A stretch of DNA of 64,000 nucleotides from NCBI GenBank assembly GCA_016987375.1, contig PJRA01000016.1, positions 1,576,903 to 1,640,902 of the forward strand, written 5' to 3'. Each line of letters starts with the position of its first letter. Within the stretch, counting starts at the first letter, position 1. This DNA is from Brachionus koreanus (taxonomy: Eukaryota > Rotifera > Eurotatoria > Ploima > Brachionidae). Both the position numbers and the translations under genes were made by a program. The notes under the pieces were generated by a model, which saw only the letters and a program-made list of their open reading frames with translations, was not told the DNA's origin and did no database searches. Below, piece by piece: positions 13,301 through 24,394 of the stretch.

Positions 13301-13692
13301 TTGTCTACTTCATCCAACAATTTCTCATCGATATTTTCAATATAATCTTTGAAAGTTTCATTTTTAAGCTTGCCTCCTAAAAAATGATTATTTTTCAACA
13401 CTTTGAACTGTCTTTTGTTCCATCCTACTAAATTTTTGTTGGTATCAACTGGCAGATTTGTTTGTGTGTCATCTGAATCAATGCCAAAAAATTTTTGCAT
13501 GGACTTGTTTGTTAATGTTTTCCAATTTTTTGCTGACTCAGCTTTATTAAAATCTCTACTTATCATTCTACGTACAAGATTCCATCCTCGTTCGTCACTT
13601 GTGCTAACAATAGGTTCTTTATTTACAGGCGGAAATGGAGGAATAGATTCAATTTCAATTTTTATTTCTATACTTTGGTCCTCATTACTCAT
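10380..13692 (-). CDS. RHBDF: Inactive rhomboid protein (iRhom), copy 2
   Basis: Paralogue of the gene at 3044-5680, same strand. Nine exons: 13692-13204, 13157-12859, 12804-12474, 11710-11616, 11544-11490, 11432-11152, 11085-10932, 10861-10797, 10737-10380; total 708 residues with no frame break. The architecture is the same: short cytosolic N-terminus, TM1, cysteine-rich iRhom homology domain, rhomboid core with GPAASHFG in place of the protease GxSG and Asn in place of histidine ([10 protein letters not shown]). The N-terminal 200 residues and part of exon 3 differ clearly from copy 1, while the last six exons and their introns are virtually identical to it, up to the final codon (VDF-stop here, VDQ-stop in copy 1). 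Intron 3 is 763 nt (11711-12473) against 50 nt in copy 1, using a different acceptor that adds NLTS. The gene looks functional. It shares a 448-base upstream region with ABCD3. Confidence 0.95.
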
Positions 13693-14140
13693 TTTTAGTA
13701 GTAAATTTTTTAAAATATTTTTTGTTTTCGAAGCTTATCAGCAAAATTTTTAATTAGATTGTTTTAATATAAAAGTGTGTTTGATTAGGTTGTCAAAGCA
13801 AATTAGTAATTTATTTTATTCTAACTTAACTTTTTTAAAAATATTTAACAAAATAAAAAATTCACATTTATTTTAAAATTTAAAAAGAACAATGAAAAAA
13901 AAAACTACTGAGACAAATTAGTACTCTTAGTTTATATTCAATTTTTTCTCAAAGGCCTAAATAAAAGTAAAGTTTAAAAAGCAAAACTTAGACAAGCTTT
14001 GCACATATATAGGCAACAATTTTAATTTTTTTCTCTGAGATAATTTATAATAAATTAAATTTCATATGCCATTCAGTTCAAAAAACAAAGACAAAGAGTG
14101 TCTAATCATTTGTAAAATATTTTTAATTTAGAGCTTGAAA
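13693..14140. promoter_or_regulatory. Bidirectional upstream region of iRhom copy 2 and ABCD3
   Basis: 448 bases separate the two divergent start codons, so both promoters must lie here or overlap. A splice-acceptor-like tttaatttag sits at about 14122-14131, just before the ABCD3 ATG, and could take a 5'UTR exon or a spliced leader. No specific factor site was identified. Confidence 0.4.
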
Positions 14141-16914
14141 ATGTCGGCTTTTAGTAAATTTTTGCAAAATCCATTAATGAGAAGAAATGCAATTATTTTG
14201 GCATCATCGATGGTTTTTGCCTATTGGTCTTCACTTAGAATTATTAACTTCAGAAATCGCAAGTAATTGAAAACATGCTCTGATCAAAGTAACTTTTAAT
14301 TGAAAATTTAAATTTTAAGACTTGCCAAGTATCAAAAGAACGATAGTTCGATTTTTCTAAAAAAAGTAATTAAATTTATTTTAAATTAAAACTTGCAAAA
14401 TTTGAAATATTTCAATTAGAAAAATGAAAAAAAAGAAAAGGTTGCTGTAGATAAGCACTTTCTTAGGTACTTTTCACTTTACACTATTTGATTAAATTTG
14501 AAAAAATTTTATATTTTTTTTAAAGAAATTTAAAACGACTTTTAAAAATTATTATTCCACACTGGTTCTCAGCCGAGGTAAGATTTCTTATTTTTAAATA
14601 AAAAAGTCATCATCACTTTAATTATGTCTTAGACTGGATATCTCATATTAGTTGCTATTTCTTTGATTGCTCGAACATATGCAGATGTTTTCATGATAAC
14701 AATCGGAACATCAATTGAGAGGTATGAACAAACAAAAATAAAATAAGTTTTAATCTTTTTTCTTAAGTTCCATTATTTCCGGTAATTTGAACAATTTCAT
14801 TGCTCATTTGGCAAAATATGTTTACGCAATGCCATTTGTAAGTATTTTTCTCCTGTAATATTTTCAACTCTTTTTTTTTGTTTTTGAGTTAAAAATTTTT
14901 TTATAATTAAATATTAAATAAAAAATTAATTTTTAATTTTTTTTAAGATTTCTTTAATCAATAATTCATTGAAAGTAAATTTTATTACTATTTATTTATG
15001 ATAAAAATAGTAAAATTATATCAATTTTTTAGTATGGAATCGATGAATTAAAGCTAAGATTTAGAACTAGACTGACAAAATTTTTGTATTCAAAATATTT
15101 GAAGTATTTTTTGTTCATCAAATAAAATTAAAGATAAAAATGTTTTTAAAAAATTTTACAGAAATTTAACTTATTACAAAATGAATAATTTGGATAACCG
15201 AATAGCTAATGCTGATCAACTATTGACTCAGGATGTTGAAAGATTTTGCAATACATTCACCGATTTATATTCCAATTTAAGCAAAGTAAAATATGAATTA
15301 AATTTAAAATAAAATATATATGTATTTAATAAAATTTCAATAGCCTATTTTGGATGTGGGTATCTATTCAGTGAAGCTAACAGCGGCAATTGGAGCTCAA
15401 GGCCCAGCATTTATGTTGGCTTATTTATTTGTTTCAGGAGTTTTTCTCACTATGCTTCGTAAACCAGTCGCTCAGATGACTGTTAAAGAGCAACAGAACG
15501 AAGGAGAATTCCGTCATATGAATTCCAGATTAATTACCAACAGCGAGGAAGTCGCCTTCTATCAAGGTCATAAACGAGAAGAAATCAATTTGATGAACAG
15601 CTACAATAGACTTGAAAATCATTTAAGAAATTTTATTACATTCAGGTTTTCAATGGGATTTATTGATAACATTGTGGCCAAATGTAAATTTTTTTTAGTA
15701 AAAAATCTAATTAATGAATTTGAAAATTTCGTTAGATTTTGCAACATTTATTGGCTACAATGTTGTATCAATGCCTTTTATGAAAGCGAACAATCAATTA
15801 GCTAAAGAAAATTACAATATTAGATTAGAAAATTATTATCGTAGTGGCAGAATGTTGGTAAAATTAGCCGAAGCTCTTGGAAGAATATCATTAGCTGGTC
15901 GTGAGATGACAAGACTTGCTGGTTTTACTGAACGAGTCACTCAAATTATAAATGTAATTGATGACTTGAATAGAGGTCATTACAAGCGTACAATGGTCAA
16001 AAATGAGGCTGAATTTGGTAAAAATTCTAGTGATCAAGAACTCAAACCAAACAGTGGCGAAATTATCTATCAAGATCATATAATTAAGTATTTTAAAATT
16101 TTTGTTTTCAAATGAATAAAATTAATTTATTTGAATAAAAAAAATTAAGATTTGAAAAAGTTCCATTAATGACTCCAAATGGTGATGTGTTGATTAAAGA
16201 ATTATCTTTTGAAGTTAAATCGGGAGTAAATGTGTTAGTATGTGGCCCGAACGGATGTGGTAAGAGCAGTCTATTTCGCACTTTGGGAGAGTTATGGCCT
16301 TTGTTCGGCGGAACTGTAACTAAGCCTGAAAAAGGCAAGTTGTTTTATATACCTCAAAAACCCTATATGACTATTGGCTCGTTGAGGGACCAAGTAATTT
16401 ATCCAGATACAGTTGAGGACATGAAACATAGACACATGAAAGATGCTGATTTGGTCAAATTACTTGATATTGTTAAATTAACCTATCTTCTGGAAAGAGA
16501 AGGTGGCTGGAACAGTGTTCAAGATTGGATAGATGTACTTTCTGGTGGTGAAAAACAAAGAATTGCTGTATTATTTGAATAATTTTTGGTTAAAAGAAAA
16601 TAATTAAATTTTTTTCTTAAAAGATGGCTCGTTTATTTTATCATAAGCCACAATTTGCCATTCTGGACGAGTGTACAAGTGCAGTGAGCGTTGATGTAGA
16701 AGGCAACATGTACGAATTCTGCAAATCAGTTGGAATTACACTTTTCACTGTTTCGCATAGAAAATCTCTTTGGAAATATCATGAAGTATAATTTTATTTC
16801 GAATTTGGTGATAAATAAACAAAAAATTTTTAATAGTATTATTTGCGGATGGATGGTCAAGGAAGCTTTGAATATCTTCCAATTGAAAAAGATACTGAAG
16901 AATTTGGTTCATAA
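14141..16914 (+). CDS. ABCD3: Peroxisomal ABC half-transporter ABCD3 (PMP70-like), one frame break
   Basis: Imports long-chain, branched and dicarboxylic acyl-CoA into peroxisomes as a dimer. Fourteen exons: 14141-14262, 14320-14365, 14420-14466, 14526-14577, 14633-14721, 14768-14837, 14948-14974, 15033-15104, 15162-15285, 15344-15683, 15736-16087, 16150-16567, 16624-16785, 16837-16914. They sum to 665 residues after allowing for one extra base; human ABCD3 has 659. Seen: [19 protein letters not shown] in TM1, [29 protein letters not shown] text, the EAA-like [14 protein letters not shown], Walker [10 protein letters not shown] (about 475), signature LSGGEKQR (about 575), Walker [11 protein letters not shown] and the H-loop TVSHRK. 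In exon 8 a T run at 15060-15063 is one base too long: the frame DELKLRF runs into TAG, whereas dropping one T restores RTRLTKFLY. Everything else is intact, so an assembly error is likely. The closest match is ABCD3 rather than ABCD1/2. Confidence 0.94.
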
Positions 16915-17419
16915 ATATTTTAGCTTAAAAATCTATTTTAAACTCAGTTTATTTTTTTAATAATCACTCAAAATAGTTTAATAAAATATTAAATTTAAGA
17001 TATTTTTAATTAAATTTTTTTGATAACTAAATTTTACTAATTGAAATGAATTTGAAAAAAAATTGAATCAATTCAAATAAGCTTAAATAACGCAGACTAA
17101 ATTTTTATTTGATTCTTTCCAAAATGACTGGTAACTTGTAAAATTCTTTTGAAGTTGTTAGACGAGGCCAGATAAATTTTTTGATTTAATAAAGCTTTTA
17201 GAATCAAAATAAGTGCTGGAATAAGTCAATTATATTTTGAGTTGAATTTTCCCACATTAATAAAATTCTAGCCTTAAAATTATTTAAAATAAAACCCTTG
17301 GTATCAAATTACTCGTGATGATAAAAACTTTTCATAAACAAATATTTAATTATGAATTTCTAATAACTAAAAGTAATTTTTTTCGCATTTGAAAAACTTT
17401 TTTTTCTTAAAAATAAAGG
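16915..17419. other. Intergenic, ABCD3 to CXorf65 homologue
   Basis: About 500 AT-rich bases between two genes on the same strand. They contain the ABCD3 3'UTR and the next promoter. No other element was seen. Confidence 0.4.
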
Positions 17420-18076
17420 ATGAAGAGTAAAAAATGTTCGACGCGTTCTTTAACTGCGTCAAGATGTTCAAAATTAAACAGTAATTTTAATTTGTCTGAT
17501 TTTGAGCTAAACAAAATATATGGTGATGATCAATTTTTATTTGCACTCAAAGAACAAGAGCGTTTGATAGGAAAATTTGCCAAATTAAAATATGGAAATA
17601 ATTTGGAATTAATTTTTAATACTGATTGCCAAGTAAAGTATAATATTTAAAAAATATAGAATTGGTTTTTAAACATTCTCAAGATCCATAATGTTTTTGA
17701 CTATTTTCGCAAGAATTGTCGGGAAATTATACGCGAAGGAAAAGTAATAGATTTAGTTAATTTAAATGGAGATCTGATGAATCTAAGAGAAAACATGTCT
17801 GAATTTTGTTCGAATAAACTTGAACCGCGTCACACATATATTCTTGTTGAAGTGACAACATCAGAATTTAAATCACATACTACAGACAAAATTCAAGCAT
17901 TGCTTTACAATAGCGAACTACTGACTGAAGAATTTTTAAATAAAGTCTCTCAATACACAAAAAATACAATGAATAAGATACTTGTAAAAACAGATTTTAA
18001 AATTGGAAATAATCGGACCAAAAACTTGACTCAATCTTCAAGCCTTAAGTTTAACAGACGCGGCACTTTAATATAA
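17420..18076 (+). CDS. CXorf65: CXorf65-like uncharacterised protein
   Basis: Two exons, 17420-17632 and 17684-18076 (intron 51 nt), give 201 residues; human CXorf65 has about 183. The match spans the family core: NNLELIFNTDC aligns with the DNQQFLVNTNC start of the human protein, then HNVFDYFRKNC, IDLVNLNGDLMNLRENM, and LEPRHTYILVEV, which aligns with the LTARNTYYVCKVE segment. The fold looks like a small ubiquitin-like or beta-rich domain, but that is inference. The C-terminal 70 residues are basic, polar and not conserved, as in the human protein. A 50-residue hydrophilic N-terminal extension precedes the core. The function is unknown in any animal that I am aware of. Confidence 0.72.
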
Positions 18077-18402
18077 TAAAAACTGAAATTTAAAAAATTT
18101 AAATTTAAACCAAAATTTTAAAAAATTAATAATTTTTTCTTTTTTTAATTTATTTTTTATTTATTTGATTATTATTTTTTGAAAAAAGGGACCATTTTAC
18201 AATTTTTTTTATTCTATTAATAGTTTACCAAAAATAATTTATTTTAGCTGAAGATAAATTATTGAAAATAAAAAAATATTAGTAATAATTTTTTTTTAAA
18301 ATAAAAGCGACTAAAAATCTAATTAAATTAAAATTTTATATCTAACCGAAACCATCAAAAAATTTTTCATAATTTTTAACAATCATAATATTGGGATGAT
18401 TT

Positions 18403-18439
18403 AAAAAATCAAAGAGTTTAATACACTCTTTGATTTTTT
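18403..18439. repeat. Perfect 15-bp inverted repeat (hairpin)
   Basis: The arms AAAAAATCAAAGAGT and ACTCTTTGATTTTTT are exactly complementary around a 7-base loop (TTAATAC). The site lies about 330 bases downstream of the CXorf65-like gene. It could be a fold-back, a short transposon end or chance in an AT-rich genome. No function can be assigned. Confidence 0.6.
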
Positions 18440-18954
18440 GATAAAGAACCGCGACAATAGTCTAATTTTCAAAACATCTTATTATCTAAAGGCTTTATGT
18501 ATCTATCAAAAAAACATTGATTACTCTCTTTTACATTTTATGACTAAAATACTAAAAATTAAAGGAGGAAGTAAATGATAATCAGAGCGACTGAAAGAGA
18601 GCGATGAAAAATTTTATGAGGAAAAAGCTTATTTATTTTCATTTTTTGCATTCGTTCTAATTGTCGATAAAAAAGTATTGATTTATCTGTATAATTAGAA
18701 GACCATTTGGAACAAGTTCAAAGTGAATTACCTCTCGAATATTTTAGCTAACCCACACCATTGCCTTTTTATCATAGTTTTCTCTTTTCTTTCAGCACTA
18801 AAAGCGTTAAAAACTTGATTTTGGTGCTTAAAATTTTTTTTACTTTCTTAAGCCTTGAAAATTAAATATTTTTTTTGAGGAAGCAAAACCAATTTCGTGA
18901 CCTTTTCGGTCGGCGTTTAAAAAACAAATATTTACGGCAAGTTAATTCAAAAAT

Positions 18955-19052
18955 TTCAAAGCTTTATTTTTAGAATTTTGAAAAAGGATTGTAATTTCTA
19001 AAAATGCATTGAAATTTAATTGCGCATTTAAAATTTTATGATCATTTTTGAA
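18955..19052 (-). repeat. Dispersed repeat A, copy 1 (inverted relative to 21773-21868)
   Basis: The reverse complement of this stretch matches 21773-21868, including a shared run of nearly 40 bases centred on TTTCAATGCATTTTTAGAAA, with small differences on both sides. The stretch encodes nothing. It is probably a fragment of a non-autonomous transposon family. Confidence 0.65.
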
Positions 19053-20407
19053 AAATTAAATTTGATCAAAAATTTTTCTTTGCCTTTTTTGATATTGAGT
19101 TTATTTTGATTAAAAACAAAGTTTTAACTTATTAATAAAATCTAAAGTTTAAAAAAAATTAATATTAATAAATTTTCTAAATGTACTTCTATTTAAAAAA
19201 TGGGTGTTCACAAATTAAAATAATTTAGTATCTTTTCTAAAAGTTTAGATTTATACGCATTGTTTTTAAACCCATAAGCTAAAGTAAATAAGATTAATAA
19301 GCAAGTTTAGGCATTCAATAGCCTAATCTAAATATTAAATTTAATAATGAGAAAATTTACCTAGTTTCCTTTTTGAAAATAAATAACTTCATTTCAAATA
19401 TTTATAAATTTGCAATTATTTAAAATTTGAGCTGTAACACCCTAATCTGGACTTACTTTTTTTGTCGGTAGCTTGAATAAATAGAAACCTTTCGTGCCTA
19501 AAATCTATTCTATATTATAAAAATAAAATTCATTTAGCTAAAATACTAATATAAAGATAAGAGCATTCTTTTTTCTTCTCTATTGTTATCTATGCATAGA
19601 CAATAGCCAAATAAAAATCCGACTAATAGTTTAATCTTAATTTTTTCATGACCAAATAGGAATTCTATTTAAGGAATAATTGCAATTCAAGATTTTCTCT
19701 CATATGTTCAACTAAATGAGTATAAATAAACAATTTTTGTTCTGATTTAAGCAATAATTCAACAAAAATTATTTAATAAAACACTTTAGCCGGAAAGGTA
19801 AATAACAAAAGTTTAAAAAAAAACTTTCTATTTTACTTAGATTATTTTTGCTCGGTTTGTGGTTAAGACCGAGAGCTTAACAATAATTTTAAATTTAATA
19901 TGTAGCACATACTTGACAATTTGTTAGAAAATATAAATTTATCTCAATTGAACGCTAAATTTTTGTCTATAAATCACGTTCTATTAGTTTTGATTAAGCA
20001 ATGAAATATCTTATAGCAAATAAATTTAATTTATAATTATAATAGTGGGCTTGAATTAACCAAAATACATGACAAAATTGGTATATTGCTGGGTCATGTT
20101 TACATAATCAAAATATCTAACTACAATTGATTAAATTTAAAGCCTTGGTTAATTACTTGTAATAAATTTAGTCACTAATGGATAGTATTTTTTAAAGCTT
20201 TTGACTCAAATTATTTATTTAATTACAGGATCATATAAAGGCCTAGTTAAAAACTCTAAATTTAAATTGAAATTGGAGAGTTTTAATATTTCTCTATGTT
20301 TTTTTTTTTTATTTCGATTATGTTAAATGAATTTGAACTAGAAAAAATTTACTTTATTTTTTGAATAATCAAAAATTTATTTTAAAAAAATTTTAGATTT
20401 TATCAAA

Positions 20408-20931
20408 ATGATAGAATATGACAGTGAAGCATTCATTTGGAGCATTAAAAATGGTGATTTAGAAACCATATCCAAATATATTGATTCAGTAAGTCAATGG
20501 TTAATCAAAAATTTTGTTTTTATTTTTGTTCTCAAAGAATCCTAAAGACATAAATGCATTAATAAAAGGACGAACTTTTTTGCATTATGCTTGTGACTTT
20601 GGCCAAGAAGAAATTATTGAATACTTGCTGAATAAAGGAGCTAATATAAATGTAATATTTATGTTTTTATAATTGGAAAATAATTTTTTTTTAAACAAGG
20701 TTAAAGACAAATATAATATAAGTCCGTTGCTGGCAGCCATATGGGAGAATCATGTAACATGTGTTAAGCTTTTATTGAACAAAGTAAGTTTCAGACAAAA
20801 TGTCCAAGTAATAAATCTTATTCTTTTATTGTGTGCTAAAGGGCGCTTGTCTCAATGTTAAAGGTCCCGATGGAAGAAGTCTAGTCGAATCGACAGATAA
20901 TGATGAAATTATAAGGTTACTAAAATATTGA
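20408..20931 (+). CDS. MTPN: Myotrophin, small ankyrin-repeat protein
   Basis: Myotrophin (V-1) binds actin capping protein and inhibits it, promoting actin filament growth; it also has reported NF-kB interactions. Four exons, 20408-20488, 20538-20651, 20700-20783 and 20842-20931, give 122 residues; human MTPN has 118. Four ankyrin units are visible: FIWSIKNGDLETISKYI (human FMWALKNGDLDEVKDYV), GRTFLHYACDFGQEEIIEYLL, ISPLLAAIWENHVTCVKLLL, and the closing half-repeat VKGPDGRSLVESTDNDEI, where human has VKGPDGLTAFEATDN. Intron ends are normal GT-AG, and introns are 48-58 nt. The start codon has a strong acceptor-like aattttag 12-20 bases upstream, which could be a trans-splice site. The gene stands alone, with more than 1.5 kb of noncoding sequence on each side. 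Confidence 0.95.
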
Positions 20932-21682
20932 TTCTGTATTAATTTTTGTAAATGAATTTGATCTATTGGGATCGATTTCTTTAGTCGTATTTTGTATTTT
21001 AAAATTATCTTCTTTAATAAAAGGTCTTAGATTATGAATCACGACCAAAATATGATATATATTTTTTTTAATTATCAATCATGACTTGTCTTATTTTTAA
21101 TCAATTTAAAAATTTAACTCAGGTAGATTATACCAACAAATAATACTAAAAAATTAAAAATATGCTTCGAAATTAGTAAAATCCTAATTTAACAAAGATA
21201 CAGAGATTTTTATTTTCGATTAAATAGGCATTAATTCTCAGCTTTAATTTGGGCATAAATTAAAAAATCAAAAATTCAAAAGTTAAAAGTTTCAATCGAA
21301 TGGAAATTATTCAACTATTTTTTTAAAGTACTTGTAACTTAATCATTAATTACTTGAATGTGAACCAAAAAAAGAAAACAACTTACTTATTAAAAAAGAG
21401 TTATTAGTATTTTTAAAATGATCAAAGAGGTTTTGAATAGTTTCATTATTTAAGTGACTTTACACTAGAAGCAACAAACGAGTCATTTGATAAATAGCTA
21501 TCTGATCAAGAGATCAATGTTGAAATTCATTACATTCAAGATTTACAATAATATAAATTTAATTTTTATAGATTTTGTTAAAAGAATTTTAAAGATTTAA
21601 TTTAAATTTTTTAATTTTTAATTTTATCAATTAGTCAAAACTATTATTTTATTTTTTAAAAAAATTAACTTTTTTAAAGAAT

Positions 21683-21760
21683 TTAAATAAATGAAGTTTT
21701 AATCAGTCTATTAGACAAGGTCACTAGCCTGTTGATTAGCTTTGAAATTAAAAAAAAAAT
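21683..21760 (+). repeat. Dispersed repeat B, copy 1
   Basis: Shares long runs with 24305-24390 in the same orientation, including ACTAGCCTGTTGATTA, AAATAAATGAAG and TTGAAATT followed by poly-A. No coding potential. Confidence 0.65.
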
Positions 21761-21772
21761 ATTTTATTTTTC

Positions 21773-21868
21773 AAAGATGATCAAAAAATTTTAAATGCGC
21801 TATTAAATTTCAATGCATTTTTAGAAATTACAATCCTTCTTAAAAGTCAAAAAATAAAGTTTTGAAAT
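21773..21868 (+). repeat. Dispersed repeat A, copy 2
   Basis: Inverted counterpart of 18955-19052 (see there). It starts a few bases after repeat B, so the two may be parts of one longer element. Confidence 0.65.
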
Positions 21869-22228
21869 GTTATAAAATTTAATGTAACTAGTTAGTTGGA
21901 CCTCAAAATAGGGTCTGCAAAATGGCGTCCAAACTTCTTCATATGCTCCATAAGAATGATTGCAATAAGTTAGCTAATACTTAGGTCTCATGTCAAGCAA
22001 ACTTTTTACAGTTTAGATTATTTCATTATTTACAATAAATCGAACTGATCGAATTGAAACAAACTTCATATAACCATTTTTAACTTCAGAATTTTAGAAA
22101 TAGATAAATAGAAAAATAGAAAGCAAAACTAATTTCAAATCACTTTTGATTAAAAATTGATTTAATTGTGTTTATTGAAGTTAATCGATATCTGCTTCAT
22201 TATTATGTAAATAACGTAATCATCCGAA

Positions 22229-22331
22229 TTTAGTGACATATCTTTAAAATAGAGTACTCTATTTTAGTGACACGCTGTGATAACATGTAATAGATTCTTT
22301 TGTGACATGTCATTAAATATTTTAGTGACAT
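22229..22331. repeat. 22-bp palindrome with three TTTAGTGACA motifs
   Basis: A perfect palindrome TAAAATAGAGTACTCTATTTTA occupies 22245-22266. The decamer TTTAGTGACA occurs at 22229-22238, 22263-22272 and 22322-22331. It is noncoding and lies downstream of the EGF/ShK gene. It could be a protein-binding cluster or a decayed tandem repeat. Confidence 0.5.
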
Positions 22332-22538
22332 GTTTTTGATTTTTGTTTAATTAGATTTTTTTTAAAGTTAATAAAATATTAAAATTTACTTTTTTTTAAC
22401 AATCTTTGTTTAAATTTTAATTAAAAATCTTTATTTTTTCTAATGTCTGACTTTAGTTATTTTATTATTCTTTTTGAATTAAATTTGATAAAGAAAAAAT
22501 TTTTAACTGAAACTTTTTCAAGAAAAAGAATGTTAGAG

Positions 22539-23729
22539 TTACATATCATTTGTCGGACATAAACATGTTTTAGGACAATAGCTCATTAAATCTTCATCTT
22601 TGCAAAAATCCTCATTGCATTCTGTGGGATCATCATAAGAGCTGATATCGCTACAAACTAAATTTATTGAACAATCATCTCCAGAGTAGCCGGAAATACA
22701 AGTACATTTACAAGTTAAAGGATTAAAATTTCCGTTATTCTTACATGAAATTAAATGGCAGCTCTAAAATAGGAAATATTTAAAAACTAATCAAAAAAAA
22801 ATAAAAATTTAAATTAACCTTGTATGTTGTATCAGTTGGATTAGTTGTGAGTAAATTGGTTGATGGAATTGTAGGAGTTGTAGCTTGCTGAGATATGGCC
22901 GATGTCAGATCATTTTTTGTTGTAGGTAAACTTTCATTTGTAGTATCAGTTGGATTAGTAGTTGGAAAATTTGTCATGTTTGTAATTGGAATTATACTCA
23001 TTGATGTAGGACTAATTTTGGTTGTTTCAAAGACAGTTTGATTTTTTTCACATTTTTTGCACAAATGAGGGCAATAATTATTTATCTCATTTATTGAACA
23101 AAAATCAATATTATAGCTTAAACAGTTCTTTGATTCCTCCAAGCCACAGTCCAATTCCTCACATCTTTCTCCTTTGTAGTTCCTAAAACAGTCGCATTTG
23201 CATGTATCATAATTAAATTGACCACCATTTTCACATGTCGAATTTTTACATTTTGAATTTGTTTCGCAGAGTTCGCCTTCGAATCCTGATGGACATGTAC
23301 ATGAACAAGATGTTTGATTTAATGTGCCATTATTCAGGCATTTGTCAAATCCGCATTCACAAAATTCTTTTTTACACATTCTTGGACAATAATTTTCAAT
23401 TTCTTTAATGCTACACAAATCAAACGAAAAGCTTATTCCACATTCTTTAGGTTGATTAGAACAATTGAATCTTTCACAGTAATCGCCTTTTCAAATCCTT
23501 TTTATAGATATCTAAAAATTTAAATTTAAATTCAAATTTTACCAAAATATCCCTTAAAGCCTTTAAAAATTCAATATTATATATTGAACAAAATATTTTT
23601 TTAAATTAAAATATTACATTTACAGATTCCATTTTGTATTTTTCCACTATGTAAGCATTCTTTGTTAGTTTGGCTCATCGTATTTGATGACAAAAAAGAG
23701 ATTATTAATATCAATATTAGAAGTTTCAT
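22539..23729 (-). CDS. Secreted EGF-like and ShK-like domain protein
   Basis: A secreted or extracellular modular protein of unknown role. Four exons: 23729-23618, 23560-23543 (only 18 nt), 23486-22819 and 22763-22539; total 340 residues. The N-terminus MKLLILILIISFLSS is a clear signal peptide. The 18-nt exon supplies CFKGYFG, completing the first EGF-like unit that ends GDYCERF. Then follow a ShK-like six-cysteine unit (FDLCSIKEIENYCPRMC), two EGF-like units (CTCPSGFEGELCE and CFRNYKGERCE), a second ShK-like unit (IDFCSINEINNYCPHLCKKC), a Thr/Ser/Pro-rich linker of about 70 residues that is likely O-glycosylated, another EGF-like unit (CTCISGYSGDDCS) and a final ShK-like unit (DLMSYCPKTC). 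ShK-like modules occur in many non-toxin extracellular proteins, so no toxin role is implied. There is no membrane anchor at the C-terminus. Confidence 0.9.
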
Positions 23730-24304
23730 TTTTAATACTTTTTTATTAAAATCTTTGATTCTAAGCTCTTTTTTTGTGTGATATAAATATAAGTTTTTAA
23801 GATAAATAAATCATGTGTTTTTTTTTAATATTTACAACACCAATTCAAACATTGCTAATTTCTACATTTAATTCTTTCGCTCATCTCCAGTAGTTTTTCA
23901 TGTTAAAAATCGTCAGTATCTTAAAAAAATTAATATCTAATTTTAAATTAAGTCTTAGACAAATATTATCTAAAACTTACAAGTTAAAACAATAAAAAAA
24001 TAAAAAAAAAATTTAAATAAATTTCAAATTTTCATGAATGCTATTTTTCAATCAATGAAACCAAATAAAGTTAAAATTCAGATTTTAAATAATGTTTCAA
24101 ATATTTATGTAGTATCTTATTTCTTTTTGAATTTTCAAATTCTAAAAAATTGAACCTAAAACTCAAGCTATTGAATGAATAATAAATATTAATCATTGTG
24201 AATGTTTAAGTGAAATTTTCAATTTTCTTTCAGTTATTTTTAAAATAACAGATAATTTTATTTTTATAAAAATTATAATTTTAATTATCAAAAATTTTAT
24301 TAAA

Positions 24305-24390
24305 TTAAATAAATGAAGTGTTAATCAGTCGATTACGATAAGGGCACTAGCCTGTTGATTAACCTTGAAATTGCGAAAAAAAAAATAATT
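24305..24390 (+). repeat. Dispersed repeat B, copy 2
   Basis: Direct counterpart of 21683-21760, sharing AAATAAATGAAG and ACTAGCCTGTTGATTA. It lies immediately upstream of repeat C. Confidence 0.65.
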
Positions 24391-24394
24391 ATTT

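Larger units (their letters stand above)
18077..20407. other. Intergenic, 2.3 kb, with hairpin and dispersed repeat
   Basis: No coding frame or RNA gene was recognised. It contains the perfect inverted repeat at 18403-18439 and a copy of a dispersed repeat at about 18955-19052, listed separately. The rest is AT-rich unique-looking sequence. Confidence 0.45.
20932..22538. other. Intergenic, 1.6 kb, with repeats and a palindrome
   Basis: It holds a copy of dispersed repeat B (21683-21760) directly followed by dispersed repeat A (21773-21868), and a 22-bp palindrome with repeated TTTAGTGACA motifs at 22229-22331. A piggyBac-like motif, ACACTAGAAGCAACAAACGA, is present near 21462. No gene was found. 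Confidence 0.45.

Noticed and set aside
14141..16914. ABCD3 as a pseudogene
   Set aside because: Only one base in a T run is wrong; splice sites, Walker motifs and length are all intact, so error or a rare allele is more likely.
22539..23729. A venom-type toxin because of ShK-like units
   Set aside because: ShK-like modules are common in ordinary extracellular proteins, and the EGF units and mucin-like linker point to a structural or adhesive protein.
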